A stretch of 64,000 nucleotides of DNA from CAVVWJ01 sp965652025 (GCA_965652025.1 CBFGTM010000012.1:1-64000), one strand, 5' to 3'. Positions 50,351 to 58,911 are shown, numbered from the stretch's first letter. The notes: generated by a model from the sequence alone, not told the origin. Numbers and translations are program-made.

Positions 50351-51814
50351 CTAAACTGCTTCGACCTTGAGGAGGTTGGTAGTGCCGGGCATGTCGAAGG
50401 GAACACCGGCCGTCACTACCACCCGTTCGCCGGGCTGGGCGAGCTGCCGCTCCAGGATCTGCTGCCGAGCCACCGCGAGCATGCTGTCGTAATTCGTGGT
50501 GTGTTCCGTCAGGGCCGACGTCACCCCCCAGACCAGCGCGAGTTGCCGAAAGGTTTCCGGCTCCGGTGTGCAGGCGAAGACTGGAACAGTGGGCCGGCAG
50601 GTGGCCACCTTGCGGGCGGTGAAGCCGCTGCTGGTGAAGCACACGATCAGCGGCGCCGACAACATCTCGGCCGCCGCGCACACCGCGACCGCGATGGCGT
50701 CCTCGGTGCGGATCGGACCGCCCGGCGAGGACTGATGATGGCGCAAGGCCCCCTGCTCGGCCGACCGACGCCCCAGCGCAGCATCGATGCTGGCCCCACG
50801 GGACTGGCGCTGGCTTTCCATCTCCCGCGCAATCCGATCCATGGCCTGGACCGCCTCCAGGGGATACTCGCCGACAGCCGTCTCGGCCGAAAGCATGACT
50901 GCGTCGGTGCCATCCAGAATCGCATTTGCCACATCCGAGGTCTCGGCCCGGGTCGGACGGGGCGCGTGCACCATGGACTCGAGCATCTGCGTGGCAGTGA
51001 TCACCGGCTTGCCGTGCAGGCTCGCCTCCCGGATGATCTGCTTCTGAATCAGCGGCACCTCCTCAAAGGGCAGCTCCACTCCCAGATCACCGCGGGCAAC
51101 CATGATCGCGTCGGAAGCGTCCAGGATGGCGCACAGGTTCTTGATCGCCGTGTCCTTCTCGATCTTGGCAACCAGCTTGACCCCTGCGGGCACCAGCCCA
51201 CGGAGTTCCTCCATGTCCTCGGGACGGCGCACGAACGATAGGGCGATGTAGTCCAGCCCGAGCGACGCCACCTGCCGCACGTCCTCCCGGTCCTTCTCGG
51301 TCAACGCGGGGGCGCTGACTTCGATGCCCGGAAGGTTCATCCCCTTGTGCGCCTTCAGCTCGCCGCCGTAGTGCACAACCGCTTCGACTCGCTGCTCCTG
51401 GATGCCGCGCACTTCCAGGGAGATCAACCCGTCGTCGAGCAAAATCCGGGCACCGATCCGGACATCGCGCGCCAGGTCGTCGTAGGTGGTGGGCAGCTCA
51501 CCGGCTTGGGCGACCGCTTCAGGGGCGAAGACAATCTGCTGCCCGGGCTCCAGGCGGATCGGTTGAGGCAGGTGGCCGATGCGAATCCGCGGCCCCTGGA
51601 GATCCAGCAGGACTGCGGCTGCCTCTCGCCGGCTCTCGAGAACGGTGCGGAGCTGATGAATCCAGCGGGCCCGGATCTCGGGCGTACCGTGAGAGGCGTT
51701 GATGCGGACGACGTTGACCCCCGCGTCGAGCAGGGCAGTCATCTGTGGTGGATTGTCCCAGGCCGGGCCGAGGGTTGCCACAATCTTGGTTCGGCGGAGG
51801 GGCGTGCGCTGCAT
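50351..51814 (-). CDS. pyk: Pyruvate kinase
   Basis: The ATG at 51814 gives a 487-residue protein starting MQRTPLRRTKIVATLGPAWDNPPQMTALLDAGVNVVRINASHG, as in the family; the frame continues upstream without resemblance. The catalytic barrel has the B domain, EKDREDVRQVASLGLDYIALSFVRRPED, the KIEKDTAIKNL lysine region, MVARGDLGVELPFEEVPLIQKQII and the signature TATQMLESMVHAPRPTRAETSDVANAILDGTDAVMLSAETAVGEYP. A C-terminal regulatory domain follows. It makes ATP and pyruvate from PEP and ADP. No clear ribosome site is seen, and the upstream region is long and AT-rich. Confidence 0.95.
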   Translation of the reverse strand: MQRTPLRRTKIVATLGPAWDNPPQMTALLDAGVNVVRINASHGTPEIRARWIHQLRTVLESRREAAAVLLDLQGPRIRIGHLPQPIRLEPGQQIVFAPEAVAQAGELPTTYDDLARDVRIGARILLDDGLISLEVRGIQEQRVEAVVHYGGELKAHKGMNLPGIEVSAPALTEKDREDVRQVASLGLDYIALSFVRRPEDMEELRGLVPAGVKLVAKIEKDTAIKNLCAILDASDAIMVARGDLGVELPFEEVPLIQKQIIREASLHGKPVITATQMLESMVHAPRPTRAETSDVANAILDGTDAVMLSAETAVGEYPLEAVQAMDRIAREMESQRQSRGASIDAALGRRSAEQGALRHHQSSPGGPIRTEDAIAVAVCAAAEMLSAPLIVCFTSSGFTARKVATCRPTVPVFACTPEPETFRQLALVWGVTSALTEHTTNYDSMLAVARQQILERQLAQPGERVVVTAGVPFDMPGTTNLLKVEAV

Positions 51815-51840
51815 GCATGAGTCTAATGGAGATGAGTCAG

Positions 51841-51861
51841 ACCTGCACCACGCAGGTTTTT
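51841..51861 (+). terminator. Hairpin ACCTGC/GCAGGT followed by TTTTT
   Basis: On the plus strand ACCTGC (51841-51846) pairs with GCAGGT (51852-51857) across a 5-base loop, and five Ts follow from within the arm. The form is that of a small intrinsic terminator, yet no plus-strand gene ends here. On the minus strand it lies in the pyk leader, 27 bases before the start, where it could be a structured 5' element. Confidence 0.4.
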
Positions 51862-51938
51862 CCGCCACAGTCGAGAGCCGTTTCTGCACTGCTCACCCGG
51901 TTTCCTCCCCGGGAGCCTCAGATCCTGGCCAGGCCTGC

Positions 51939-51954
51939 TTTCCACATGTGGAAA
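51939..51954. promoter_or_regulatory. Perfect 16-bp palindrome TTTCCACATGTGGAAA upstream of pyk
   Basis: The sequence is fully self-complementary and lies about 125 bases upstream of the pyk start in an otherwise AT-rich, gene-free region. A dimeric transcription factor site is likely. The cognate protein is unknown. Confidence 0.5.
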
Positions 51955-52309
51955 ACCCCCGGAAGTGAATATCTTATTTGCGTGTAAAACCTCATAAAAT
52001 GGTTCACCTACCCGCATTCAACGATTTGGAGCCAGTCTACTAACTGTTGATTCCAGCAATATTTACGTGCGTGACTTCCAGCGGACTCGCGGGATCAAGC
52101 CACTGTCGCCTGTCCCCATTTATTTATGCAGACATTCTAATTATGAACACTTTCGACATCGGGGTTTGCGCCTGACCGGCCAGGGCAGCGGAAAGCGGCA
52201 AGAACAAGAGACGGGACAGACAACGCGGCACAAACAACCCGGACCCGTGATCCGGAAAAGGACGTGAAAATGCGTGCGGGCGCGGCTAGTGCTGAAGCCT
52301 ACCTGAGCG

Positions 52310-53116
52310 TCATCGGGAGAATGCCAGGTCGCCGGCACCACCAGAAAAGAGAGGCCCAACAAAGCGAATGGGAGAAGCCCTGAGTGCCTTGGCCAAATCC
52401 CCCTTCCCTTCCACGGTCAACGATCCCACCAGCGCTCGGCTCCAAGTCGGCTTCATGACAACCCGCCCGGACCAGAGGCTGCCCCGCTGACCGATGACCT
52501 GCCAGAACTCTTGGAGGGGTTCGACAACGCGGGTGCTGTCTCCGGTGGGCCGACCGCGCCAGATGAGCAGGGTGCGCTCGAGCTTGATGCTGTAGCTATC
52601 GAACGTGGTGTCCGCGGCATCGCCCACGACAGAATGAGCATCCCGCATGCGAATGCCGCTGGCCTCAGCGGCGCGAATCAAACCACTCCGCCGGGCGTAC
52701 AGGTCGAGAGCCAGGTCGCGCCGAGCGCCGCCCCGTTTCTCTTGCGTGGCGAGGCTCCAGACGCTCAGCATCTGATATTTGCGAGGGTCCTTCTCGACGA
52801 TCCGGCGGCTCCCCACCTGAAAGGCATCGGCAAAGTAGAAGCAGACATTGGAAGGAGTCCAGGAGGCGAACTCTCGCTGGTCCTGGACCAGACGACGGAG
52901 CGCCGGGTGCAGCGTCGAATCTCGTGCTGCCGGCACCAGCTCAAACCCGTCTCTCAGCAATCGGGCCGCTTGCTTCGGCTCGACCAGGAAGCGCACACAG
53001 TAGCCGGCTCGGAGGCCCTCGAGGCTCCAGCGCTGCGCTCCCTTGTTCTCTTGCGGGCTCTGCGCCGGGAGAGCAGCCGCGCTACAGCAGGCCGCTACCC
53101 CAGCCAGAAAGATCAT
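52310..53116 (-). CDS. Secreted protein of unknown function
   Basis: The 268-residue protein has a signal peptide (MIFLAGVAACCSAAALPAQ). The mature part shows alternating strands and helices, for example RWSLEGLRAGYCVRFLVEPKQAARLLRDGFELVPA, NVCFYFADAFQVGSRRIVEKDPRKYQMLSVWSLA and DSYSIKLERTLLIWRGRPTGDS. No known motif or family is recognised. It has two isolated cysteines in the mature part that could form a disulfide. It is 56 bases downstream of the peroxiredoxin gene in the same direction and may belong to that operon. Confidence 0.65.
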   Translation of the reverse strand: MIFLAGVAACCSAAALPAQSPQENKGAQRWSLEGLRAGYCVRFLVEPKQAARLLRDGFELVPAARDSTLHPALRRLVQDQREFASWTPSNVCFYFADAFQVGSRRIVEKDPRKYQMLSVWSLATQEKRGGARRDLALDLYARRSGLIRAAEASGIRMRDAHSVVGDAADTTFDSYSIKLERTLLIWRGRPTGDSTRVVEPLQEFWQVIGQRGSLWSGRVVMKPTWSRALVGSLTVEGKGDLAKALRASPIRFVGPLFSGGAGDLAFSR

Positions 53117-53172
53117 GCGTTTCAGGGTACCACCTCGACTCAGGGGAAAGTCGGATCAGATCTCTGGGACGA

Positions 53173-53760
53173 TCAACTCCCTCGGGCGGCGGTCCGCACA
53201 GCTCCGCGCAGTTCGGCATAATCCTTCGGATCCAGCGCGCTGAAGCTCATGTTGCGGAAGGTCACCCTACCGTCGGGGCCCACGACGTACACCGTGCGCC
53301 GGTTGTATCCCTCGGAATCCTTGCTGGCATATTGCTTGGAGACCCGCTGCTGCGGGTCGCTCAGCAGCCGGAACGGCAATCCAAGGCTGGCGGCAAAACG
53401 ACCGTGGGTCTGTACCGAGTCGCTGCTGATGGCCACGAGCACAACATTAGGCCCGAACAAGCTGTCGTACTGCTCCGCGAAGGTGCGCATCTGGGCGGTG
53501 CAGCCCTTAGTGAAATCCCTCGGGTAGAAGGCCACGACGACTGTCTTCCCCCGATCGCTCGCCAGCTGGTAGGGGGACTCGATGGGACCGACGCCGTCGC
53601 GGTTGGCCCAGGGCAAAGAAAAATCCGGCGCCCGTTGGCCGATATCGGGACCGCCCTGCACCCGGGCTCTTACCGGTTCACTGCGATCCTGGGCCGCGAT
53701 CGGGCTTGCCGCCGCGAGGCAGGCGGTCAAAGCGAGGAAAAATCCTGAAACACGCATCAT
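53173..53760 (-). CDS. Secreted peroxiredoxin (AhpC/TSA-like)
   Basis: The ATG at 53760 overlaps the tlpA stop (ATGA) and starts a signal peptide (MRVSGFFLALTACLAAASPIAAQ). A second ATG three bases later is equally possible. The 195-residue protein is a thioredoxin-fold AhpC/TSA-type peroxidase: IGQRAPDFSLPWANRDG, then VVVAFYPRDFTKGCTAQMRTFAEQYDSL with peroxidatic Cys87, and VVLVAISSDSVQTHGRFAASLGLPFRLLSDPQQRVSKQYA. No resolving cysteine is evident in the mature part, so it may be a 1-Cys type reduced by the co-encoded TlpA/CcdA pair. Confidence 0.87.
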   Translation of the reverse strand: MMRVSGFFLALTACLAAASPIAAQDRSEPVRARVQGGPDIGQRAPDFSLPWANRDGVGPIESPYQLASDRGKTVVVAFYPRDFTKGCTAQMRTFAEQYDSLFGPNVVLVAISSDSVQTHGRFAASLGLPFRLLSDPQQRVSKQYASKDSEGYNRRTVYVVGPDGRVTFRNMSFSALDPKDYAELRGAVRTAARGS

Positions 53761-54281
53761 TTCATCCTGGCTGGTGTGGACTGGTCTTGGGTAACAGTGC
53801 GCAGTACGGGCTCGAAATCCTGGGTACCGCCGCTTCCGGTATATGCCACCTTTCCTGTCGGATCGACAATAACCACATAGCTCGTGGCCGGGACTTGGTA
53901 GGCCCGGATGCTGGTTCCCTCGGTATCGTAGAGGGTGCGGAACCCAGGTTTGTGGGTCTCCAGATACTTCCGAACCCGTTGGGGCGACTGGTTGACGGTG
54001 ACGTTGACGCCGATGAACTCCACCTTCGAGCCATAGGCCGCCTGTGCCGCGCGAACCTGCGGCAGCAGCTCCTCGCAAAGCTCACACCAGGTAGCCCAGA
54101 ACTCGAGGAACACTGGCTTCTTCCCGATGTACTGTCCCAAATCCACCGGTTTCCCATCCAGATCGTTGACCGTCACCGCCGGGGCTCGAGCACCTACCGT
54201 TATGCCCGACTCCTGCGCCGAAGCCTGGTCGTACCCTGCCGTCAGGGTGAGGAAAACCAGCAGAACCCCGGACAATTTCAT
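53757..54281 (-). CDS. TlpA-like periplasmic thiol-disulfide oxidoreductase
   Basis: The ATG at 54281 has GGAAG seven bases upstream and overlaps the ccdA stop; the frame upstream has no resemblance. The 174-residue protein has a signal peptide (MKLSGVLLVFLTLTAGYDQASAQ) and a thioredoxin fold with the active site FLEFWATWCELCEELLP (Cys66, Cys69) and cis-Pro segment QVPATSYVVIVDPTGKVAY. TlpA/ResA proteins are kept reduced by CcdA and donate electrons in the periplasm. Here the natural client is the peroxiredoxin encoded next. Confidence 0.9.
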   Translation of the reverse strand: MKLSGVLLVFLTLTAGYDQASAQESGITVGARAPAVTVNDLDGKPVDLGQYIGKKPVFLEFWATWCELCEELLPQVRAAQAAYGSKVEFIGVNVTVNQSPQRVRKYLETHKPGFRTLYDTEGTSIRAYQVPATSYVVIVDPTGKVAYTGSGGTQDFEPVLRTVTQDQSTPARMK

Positions 54282-54979
54282 AGCACGCTTCCCATTCGGA
54301 CGAAATAGTATTCTGCCATGGCGAGGAGCAGGACGCCTCCAACCCGCTTCACTGCGATCATCCATCTGCCCGCCCTGGGTAATGCAGCTAGCCCACCGCT
54401 GAAGAGACCCACCACGACCAGCAGCGCAGACAGCCCCAGCGAGAAAACGAACAAGTAGACAAAGCCCAGCCAGGCACTGCGCGTGGTACTGACGAAGGTG
54501 AGCACAGCCGCGAAGGCAGGAGCGCCGCAGGGGGCGGCCACCAGGCCGGAGGTGGCGCCCAGGGCAAAGACCCCTCCGACCGAATTCCCCTGCAGCCGTG
54601 CGACCCAACTGGCCACCCTGCCCGGGACGGCCACCCGAAAAGCGTCCAACATGGCCAAGCCGAACAGCAGGAGGAGATTGCCCATGATGAACAGCGACCA
54701 GGGGTTCGAGCTCACGGTGCCGAACAATGTGCCGGATAGCCCGGCGAGCAGGCCCAGCAACGAATAGACCAGCGCCAATCCGAGGACATAGGCCAACGTC
54801 AGCGTAGCCCGCCGCCCGGCTGGTCGACCGGAAGCGCCGGCTCCCCCGAGAATGCCGGCCGTAATCGGGATCATCGGATAGACGCAGGGAGTCAGGCTGG
54901 TGGCAAGGCCGGCGGCGAACAAGGTGACGGCGGCAGCGAGGGGCCGGTCCTGAAGCAAAGTCTCCAGTCCGCTCACCAT
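54278..54979 (-). CDS. CcdA/DsbD-type transmembrane electron transporter
   Basis: The 233-residue membrane protein has six predicted helices and the two conserved cysteines of CcdA/DsbD-beta, in LATSLTPCVYPMIPITAGILGG (Cys32) and GLVAAPCGAPAFAAVLTFVSTT (Cys151). The TPCVYPMIPIT motif is closer to DsbD than to short CcdA. It carries reducing power from cytoplasmic thioredoxin to periplasmic TlpA-like proteins. It overlaps both ispG (seven bases) and tlpA (four bases), so the four-gene operon is tightly coupled. Confidence 0.9.
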   Translation of the reverse strand: MVSGLETLLQDRPLAAAVTLFAAGLATSLTPCVYPMIPITAGILGGAGASGRPAGRRATLTLAYVLGLALVYSLLGLLAGLSGTLFGTVSSNPWSLFIMGNLLLLFGLAMLDAFRVAVPGRVASWVARLQGNSVGGVFALGATSGLVAAPCGAPAFAAVLTFVSTTRSAWLGFVYLFVFSLGLSALLVVVGLFSGGLAALPRAGRWMIAVKRVGGVLLLAMAEYYFVRMGSVL

Positions 54980-56208
54980 GTCCGGGCCGGAGCCCCGGCT
55001 CCGTAACGGGTGGCCACGTACTCCTCCAGAATTTCCAGGAACTCACTCACGATCTCGTCGCCCCGCAGCGTCACTATCAGCCGCCCGTCCACATACACCG
55101 GCGCCTTGGGCTCCTCGAATGTGCCGGGAAGTGAGATCCCGACGTTCGCATGCTTGGATTCACCGGGGCCGTTCACCACGCATCCCATGACCGCTACCTT
55201 CATCTCCTCCACGCCCGGATAGTCGGCGCGCCAGACCGGCATCTTCTCCCGTAGATACTGCTGAATGTCCTGCGCCATCTGTTGGAAGAATGTGCTGGTG
55301 GTGCGGCCGCAACCGGGGCAGGCAGTAACCTGAGGAGTGAAGCTCCGCAAACCGAGCGACTGAAGGATCTGCTGGGCGACTCGCACCTCCTCCGCCCGAT
55401 CGCCACCCGGCTCTGGGGTCAGTGATACCCGAATCGTATCGCCGATACCTTCCTGCAGCAGAATGCTGAGCCCGGCGGTGCTGGCGATGATCCCCTTAGT
55501 ACCCAGACCGGCCTCGGTAAGCCCCACATGCAACGGGTAGTCACAGCGCGCCGCAAGCAGACGGTACACCTCCACCAGGTCCTGGACACCGGAGACCTTG
55601 GCACTGAGCACGATCCGGTCATGGGCCATACCGGCGGCTTCCGCCAGGGAGGCGGACTGCAGAGCACTCTCGACCATCGCCTCCAGGACCACCGCCCGGG
55701 TCTCCCGGGGGGCCGCTCGCCCGGCGTTCTCATCCATGAGAGTGGTTAGGAGCGTCTGATCAAGCGATCCCCAGTTTACGCCAATCCGGATCGGCTTCCC
55801 GTAGCTGAGGGCCACATCGATGATGGCGCGAAAGTTCTCGTCCCGGCGCTTTCCTCCGACGTTGCCTGGATTGATCCGATACTTGGCCAGCGCTCGGGCA
55901 CAGTCGGGATACCGCGTGAGGAGCAGATGACCGTTGTAGTGAAAGTCACCGATGATTGGGACCTGGATGCCCTGCCGGTCGAGTTCTTCGGCAATGGCCG
56001 GGATCGCCGCCGCCGACTCCTCGTTGTTCACCGTCACCCGCACCAATTCGCTGCCGGCCTGAGCCAGTTCGGCGATCTGGGTTGCCGTGGCGGACACGTC
56101 GGCGGTATCGGTGTTGGTCATCGACTGCACCACGATGGGGTGTCCTGATCCAACCGGAACGCCACCGATGAGGGCGGTAACCGTATTTCTTCGGGCAGCT
56201 TGGGGCAT
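54973..56208 (-). CDS. ispG: 4-hydroxy-3-methylbut-2-enyl diphosphate synthase (flavodoxin/ferredoxin)
   Basis: The ATG at 56208 gives a 411-residue protein starting MPQAARRNTVTALIGGVPVGSGHPIVVQSMTNTDTADV, the family start. It has the TIM-barrel segments DFHYNGHLLL, YRINPGNVGGKRRDENF and IRIGVNWGSLDQ, and the Fe-S ligands in VTACPGCGRTTS and VMGCVVNGPGESKHANVGISLPG. IspG is the penultimate enzyme of the MEP isoprenoid pathway. There is no ribosome site; a TATATT box ends seven bases before the ATG, which may mean a leaderless mRNA. It is divergent from fabH. Confidence 0.95.
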   Translation of the reverse strand: MPQAARRNTVTALIGGVPVGSGHPIVVQSMTNTDTADVSATATQIAELAQAGSELVRVTVNNEESAAAIPAIAEELDRQGIQVPIIGDFHYNGHLLLTRYPDCARALAKYRINPGNVGGKRRDENFRAIIDVALSYGKPIRIGVNWGSLDQTLLTTLMDENAGRAAPRETRAVVLEAMVESALQSASLAEAAGMAHDRIVLSAKVSGVQDLVEVYRLLAARCDYPLHVGLTEAGLGTKGIIASTAGLSILLQEGIGDTIRVSLTPEPGGDRAEEVRVAQQILQSLGLRSFTPQVTACPGCGRTTSTFFQQMAQDIQQYLREKMPVWRADYPGVEEMKVAVMGCVVNGPGESKHANVGISLPGTFEEPKAPVYVDGRLIVTLRGDEIVSEFLEILEEYVATRYGAGAPARTW

Positions 56209-56264
56209 GGGGTAAATATACTGGAACCGGAAGCCGGGAACGGGGTTCCCTAATAGATTCTGAC

Positions 56265-57260
56265 ATGACTGCGCCTGCCGACACCCCACGGGCCGCGATC
56301 ACCGCGGTAGCCACCTACGTGCCCGAGCGCATTCTCACCAACGCCGAGCTGGCCAGGAATCTCGATACATCGGACGACTGGATCGTCAGCCGCACGGGAA
56401 TTCGCGAGCGGCGGATCGGGAAGCCGGGTGAGACGACTTCGACCATGGGCGCCGAAGCGGTGCGTCGGCTGATGGCCGAACGAGGCCTCGGTCCCCGCGA
56501 CATTGATGCCCTGATCGTGGCTACCGTCACCCCCGACATGCTGTTTCCCGCTACCGCCTGCCTGATACAGGATCAGCTGGGCCTGGTGGGCACTTGGGGC
56601 TTCGACCTGTCGGCCGCCTGCTCCGGATTTCTGTACGCGCTGACAGTGGGAGCCCAGCTGGTGGCGACGGGCGCTCACCGACGGGTTGTTGTGGTCGGAG
56701 CCGATCTGATGAGCTCGATCATTGATCCCATCGATCGAACGACGGCGGTGCTGTTCGGCGATGGCGCCGGTGCGGTGGTGCTCGAGCCCGCAGAGCCGGG
56801 GTATGGGATCCTAGATTTTCATCACCTGGTCGACGGGGGTGGCCGACACGACCTGCTCCTGCCCGCCGGCGGCAGTCTCCTCCCACCCAGCAACGCCACG
56901 GTGGCTGCCCGGCAACATTTCCTCAAGCAGAATGGGAAGGTCGTCTTCAAGTTTGCGGTGTCCCAGATGGTGGAGACCATCCAGGTGCTGCTGCATCGGA
57001 ACGGTCTGACCCCGGAAGACCTGGCAATGGTCATTCCTCATCAAGCCAATCAGCGGATTCTGGATGCGGTTGCCGAGCGGCTATGCCTGCCCCACGAGCG
57101 GGTGGCCTCGGTCCTGGCCTTGTACGGCAATACCACCGGAGCCACGCTTCCGCTGGCCCTCAACGCCGTGGCCGGTACCCTCAAACCAGGGAACCTGGTC
57201 GTATTTGCCGCCGTGGGCGCAGGGTTTACTGCGGGAGCAACGCTGGTGCGCTGGGGGTGA
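56265..57260 (+). CDS. fabH: 3-oxoacyl-ACP synthase III (KAS III)
   Basis: The 331-residue thiolase-fold enzyme has the catalytic triad Cys119 (FDLSAACSGFLYAL), His259 (MVIPHQANQRI) and Asn289 (LYGNTTGATLPLAL). It also has the KAS III N-terminus (AAITAVATYVPERILTNAELARNLDTSDDWIVSRTGIRERRI) and the glycine-rich DGAGAVVLE. It condenses acyl-CoA (usually acetyl- or branched-chain) with malonyl-ACP to start fatty acid synthesis. It stands alone without other fab genes. It is divergent from ispG, with 56 bases between the start codons. Confidence 0.94.
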   Translation: MTAPADTPRAAITAVATYVPERILTNAELARNLDTSDDWIVSRTGIRERRIGKPGETTSTMGAEAVRRLMAERGLGPRDIDALIVATVTPDMLFPATACLIQDQLGLVGTWGFDLSAACSGFLYALTVGAQLVATGAHRRVVVVGADLMSSIIDPIDRTTAVLFGDGAGAVVLEPAEPGYGILDFHHLVDGGGRHDLLLPAGGSLLPPSNATVAARQHFLKQNGKVVFKFAVSQMVETIQVLLHRNGLTPEDLAMVIPHQANQRILDAVAERLCLPHERVASVLALYGNTTGATLPLALNAVAGTLKPGNLVVFAAVGAGFTAGATLVRWG

Positions 57261-57265
57261 ATAAG

Positions 57266-57292
57266 GTCGGAGAGTTCGGAGAGGTCGGAGTC
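57266..57292. repeat. Three 9-base tandem units filling a convergent intergenic gap
   Basis: GTCGGAGAG-TTCGGAGAG-GTCGGAGTC lies between the fabH stop and the end of the aldo/keto reductase gene and makes up nearly the whole 32-base spacer. Confidence 0.55.
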
Positions 57293-58171
57293 TCAAGCTC
57301 TAGAAAACTCTGCGTTCGTAATGGCTGATAGATCTGCCTCGGAGAGCTCCAGGCTCCCTGCCCCTACACTGTCCAGTGCGTGCTCTACTCTGCGCGCACT
57401 GGGAATCACCAAGACGTTGGGAGCGCGAGCCAGCACCCAGGCGAGCACCAGGGCATGAGCTGTCACGCCCAGGCGGCTGGCCATTGGTTTGAGCACAGGG
57501 TGGGTAGGGAGTTTTCGGTTGAGTCTCCCACCTCCGACCGGGCTATACGCCAGGAACCCGATTCCTTGTCGGGCGCAATACTCCACCACGCCTTCGGTCA
57601 GGGCTTCCCGGAAGAACGGGTTTAATCGGTTCTGTACGGTGGCGATCTGAGCAACCGATTCAGCCTGCCGAATCTCGGCGACCGATACGTTCGACAGCCC
57701 TATCCTCCGAACCTTCCCCTCTCGCTGGAGGTCGGCCAGGGCCCGCACACTCTCGGCCAGGGGAACCCGCGGGTCCGGGGTATGGAGCTGATAGAGGTCT
57801 ATCTGCTCCACCCCCAGCGCCTGGAGCGATAGGTGGCAGGCAGCGCGCAGATGCTCCGGCCGCCCATCCACTTCCCAGCGGCCTCCGGGCCGGCGCATGC
57901 CCCCCTTGGTGGCGACCGAAAGCCCCTGCCTGTCGGCCTGGCTGGTGCGCAGCGCCCGGCTGATGAGCCGCTCATTATGTCCGATCTCGTTGTCGTCCAG
58001 ACAGTACACGTCTGCGGTATCGATCAGGGTGACGCCGGCGTCGAGCGCGGCATGGATGACCCGAAGCGCCTGCTCCTCTGGTGGACGGTTCTGGATCGAC
58101 AGATGCATGCCGCCGTAGCCGACGGCAGAGACCTGGGGCGCGTTCCGGCCGAGTGACCGGTGAGGAATCAC
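57293..58171 (-). CDS. Aldo/keto reductase
   Basis: The 292-residue TIM-barrel oxidoreductase has the family tetrad region: LIDTADVYCLDDNE (Asp and Tyr), LSVATKGGM (Lys) and IDLYQLHTPDP (His). The NADP-binding C-terminal segment has VLVIPSARRVEHALDSVGAG. Length and start (YRSLGRNAPQVSAVGYGGMHLS-like) match the bacterial AKR group related to general stress protein 69/YajO; the substrate is unknown. The GTG start overlaps the hydrolase stop (GTGA), so it is translationally coupled to it. Confidence 0.9.
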   Translation of the reverse strand: MIPHRSLGRNAPQVSAVGYGGMHLSIQNRPPEEQALRVIHAALDAGVTLIDTADVYCLDDNEIGHNERLISRALRTSQADRQGLSVATKGGMRRPGGRWEVDGRPEHLRAACHLSLQALGVEQIDLYQLHTPDPRVPLAESVRALADLQREGKVRRIGLSNVSVAEIRQAESVAQIATVQNRLNPFFREALTEGVVEYCARQGIGFLAYSPVGGGRLNRKLPTHPVLKPMASRLGVTAHALVLAWVLARAPNVLVIPSARRVEHALDSVGAGSLELSEADLSAITNAEFSRA

Positions 58172-58911
58172 TGAACGCCCAGCGATTTCCGAAGGAAGCG
58201 GAGGAGCTCGTCCCGTACATCGAAGTAAATGGCCATGGCGTGGGCCGAGCCGGCAACCAGCTGTGACTTCACGTGGCTGAGGCCCCGGCTCCAGTTGGTG
58301 ACGTTGGCCCCGCCATCGAAAGGGTCCTCCCGGGACGACGCCAGGAAGCAGGGCACCTTCAGCCGCTCGAGGGTGTTCCGGATCCGCTCGGCGGCATCGG
58401 ACGCAATGGCAGGCGCGCCGGCGGCGCCCAGGGTCGCGACCGCGCGCACCGAGGGAACGGCGCCAGCAGCGAGCAGAACTCCACTTCCACCGATGCTGGA
58501 ACCGACGAGAGCGAGCCGGCTGACTTCGATAAAGTTCTGATTGGCGGCCCAGGAAGCGGCCCGTACGATGTCATTCTCGATGTGAACAAACCTTACCTTG
58601 GTGGCGCTGCTCATGAATGCTTTGCCGAAGTCCTGCTGAGTGAAGCCCTCGGGGGTGTCTATGACGGTAGGGCCGGTGGAGGAGATGATGGACGCTCCAT
58701 GCCCCCGCTGGTCGAAGGCCAGGGTCGCGATGCCGCTCGCTATCAGGTCGGCGACGAGCGGCGCGTAACTGTCCCGGGTCGCGGGATACTGGTGGGCCAG
58801 CACAGCGAGTGGAAACCCTGCGCCGGCATACTCCTCGGGGTAGGTGAGCGTCCCTTTCAGGATCAGTCCGTCTCGCGCCGGGACGGACATTTCGAGTGGA
58901 GCGAGGATCAC
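58168..58911 (-). CDS. Alpha/beta hydrolase, dienelactone hydrolase-like
   Basis: The GTG at 58911 overlaps the preceding stop codon as GTGA, the same geometry as the next junction, so it is preferred to a TTG at 58944 and an ATG at 58890. The 247-residue protein has an N-terminal beta hairpin (LEMSVPARDGLILKGTLTYP), the oxyanion region LAVLAHQYPATRDSYAPLV, the nucleophile elbow LALVGSSIGGSG, a catalytic Asp in LASSREDPFDGG and His in VAGSAHAMAIYF. No signal peptide is seen, so it is cytoplasmic. Substrate unknown. It is coupled to the small protein upstream and the reductase downstream. Confidence 0.85.
   Translation of the reverse strand: MILAPLEMSVPARDGLILKGTLTYPEEYAGAGFPLAVLAHQYPATRDSYAPLVADLIASGIATLAFDQRGHGASIISSTGPTVIDTPEGFTQQDFGKAFMSSATKVRFVHIENDIVRAASWAANQNFIEVSRLALVGSSIGGSGVLLAAGAVPSVRAVATLGAAGAPAIASDAAERIRNTLERLKVPCFLASSREDPFDGGANVTNWSRGLSHVKSQLVAGSAHAMAIYFDVRDELLRFLRKSLGVQ

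Larger units (their letters stand above)
51815..52309. other. AT-rich non-coding region upstream of pyk
   Basis: No gene is seen in these 495 bases, which are clearly more AT-rich than the neighbours, especially 51955-52160. The region holds a short hairpin with T-run (51841-51861) and a 16-bp perfect palindrome (51939-51954). A 66-codon frame at 52067-52267 has no family resemblance. It must contain the pyk promoter on the minus strand. Confidence 0.6.

Noticed and set aside
52067..52267. Small gene upstream of pyk
   Set aside because: The 66-codon frame is Arg/Gln-rich, has no ribosome site and no resemblance to a known family.
53761..55046. Long frames upstream of peroxiredoxin and tlpA
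   Set aside because: These are in-frame shadows of the neighbouring redox genes; signal peptides and ATGA junctions fix the true starts at 53760 and 54281.
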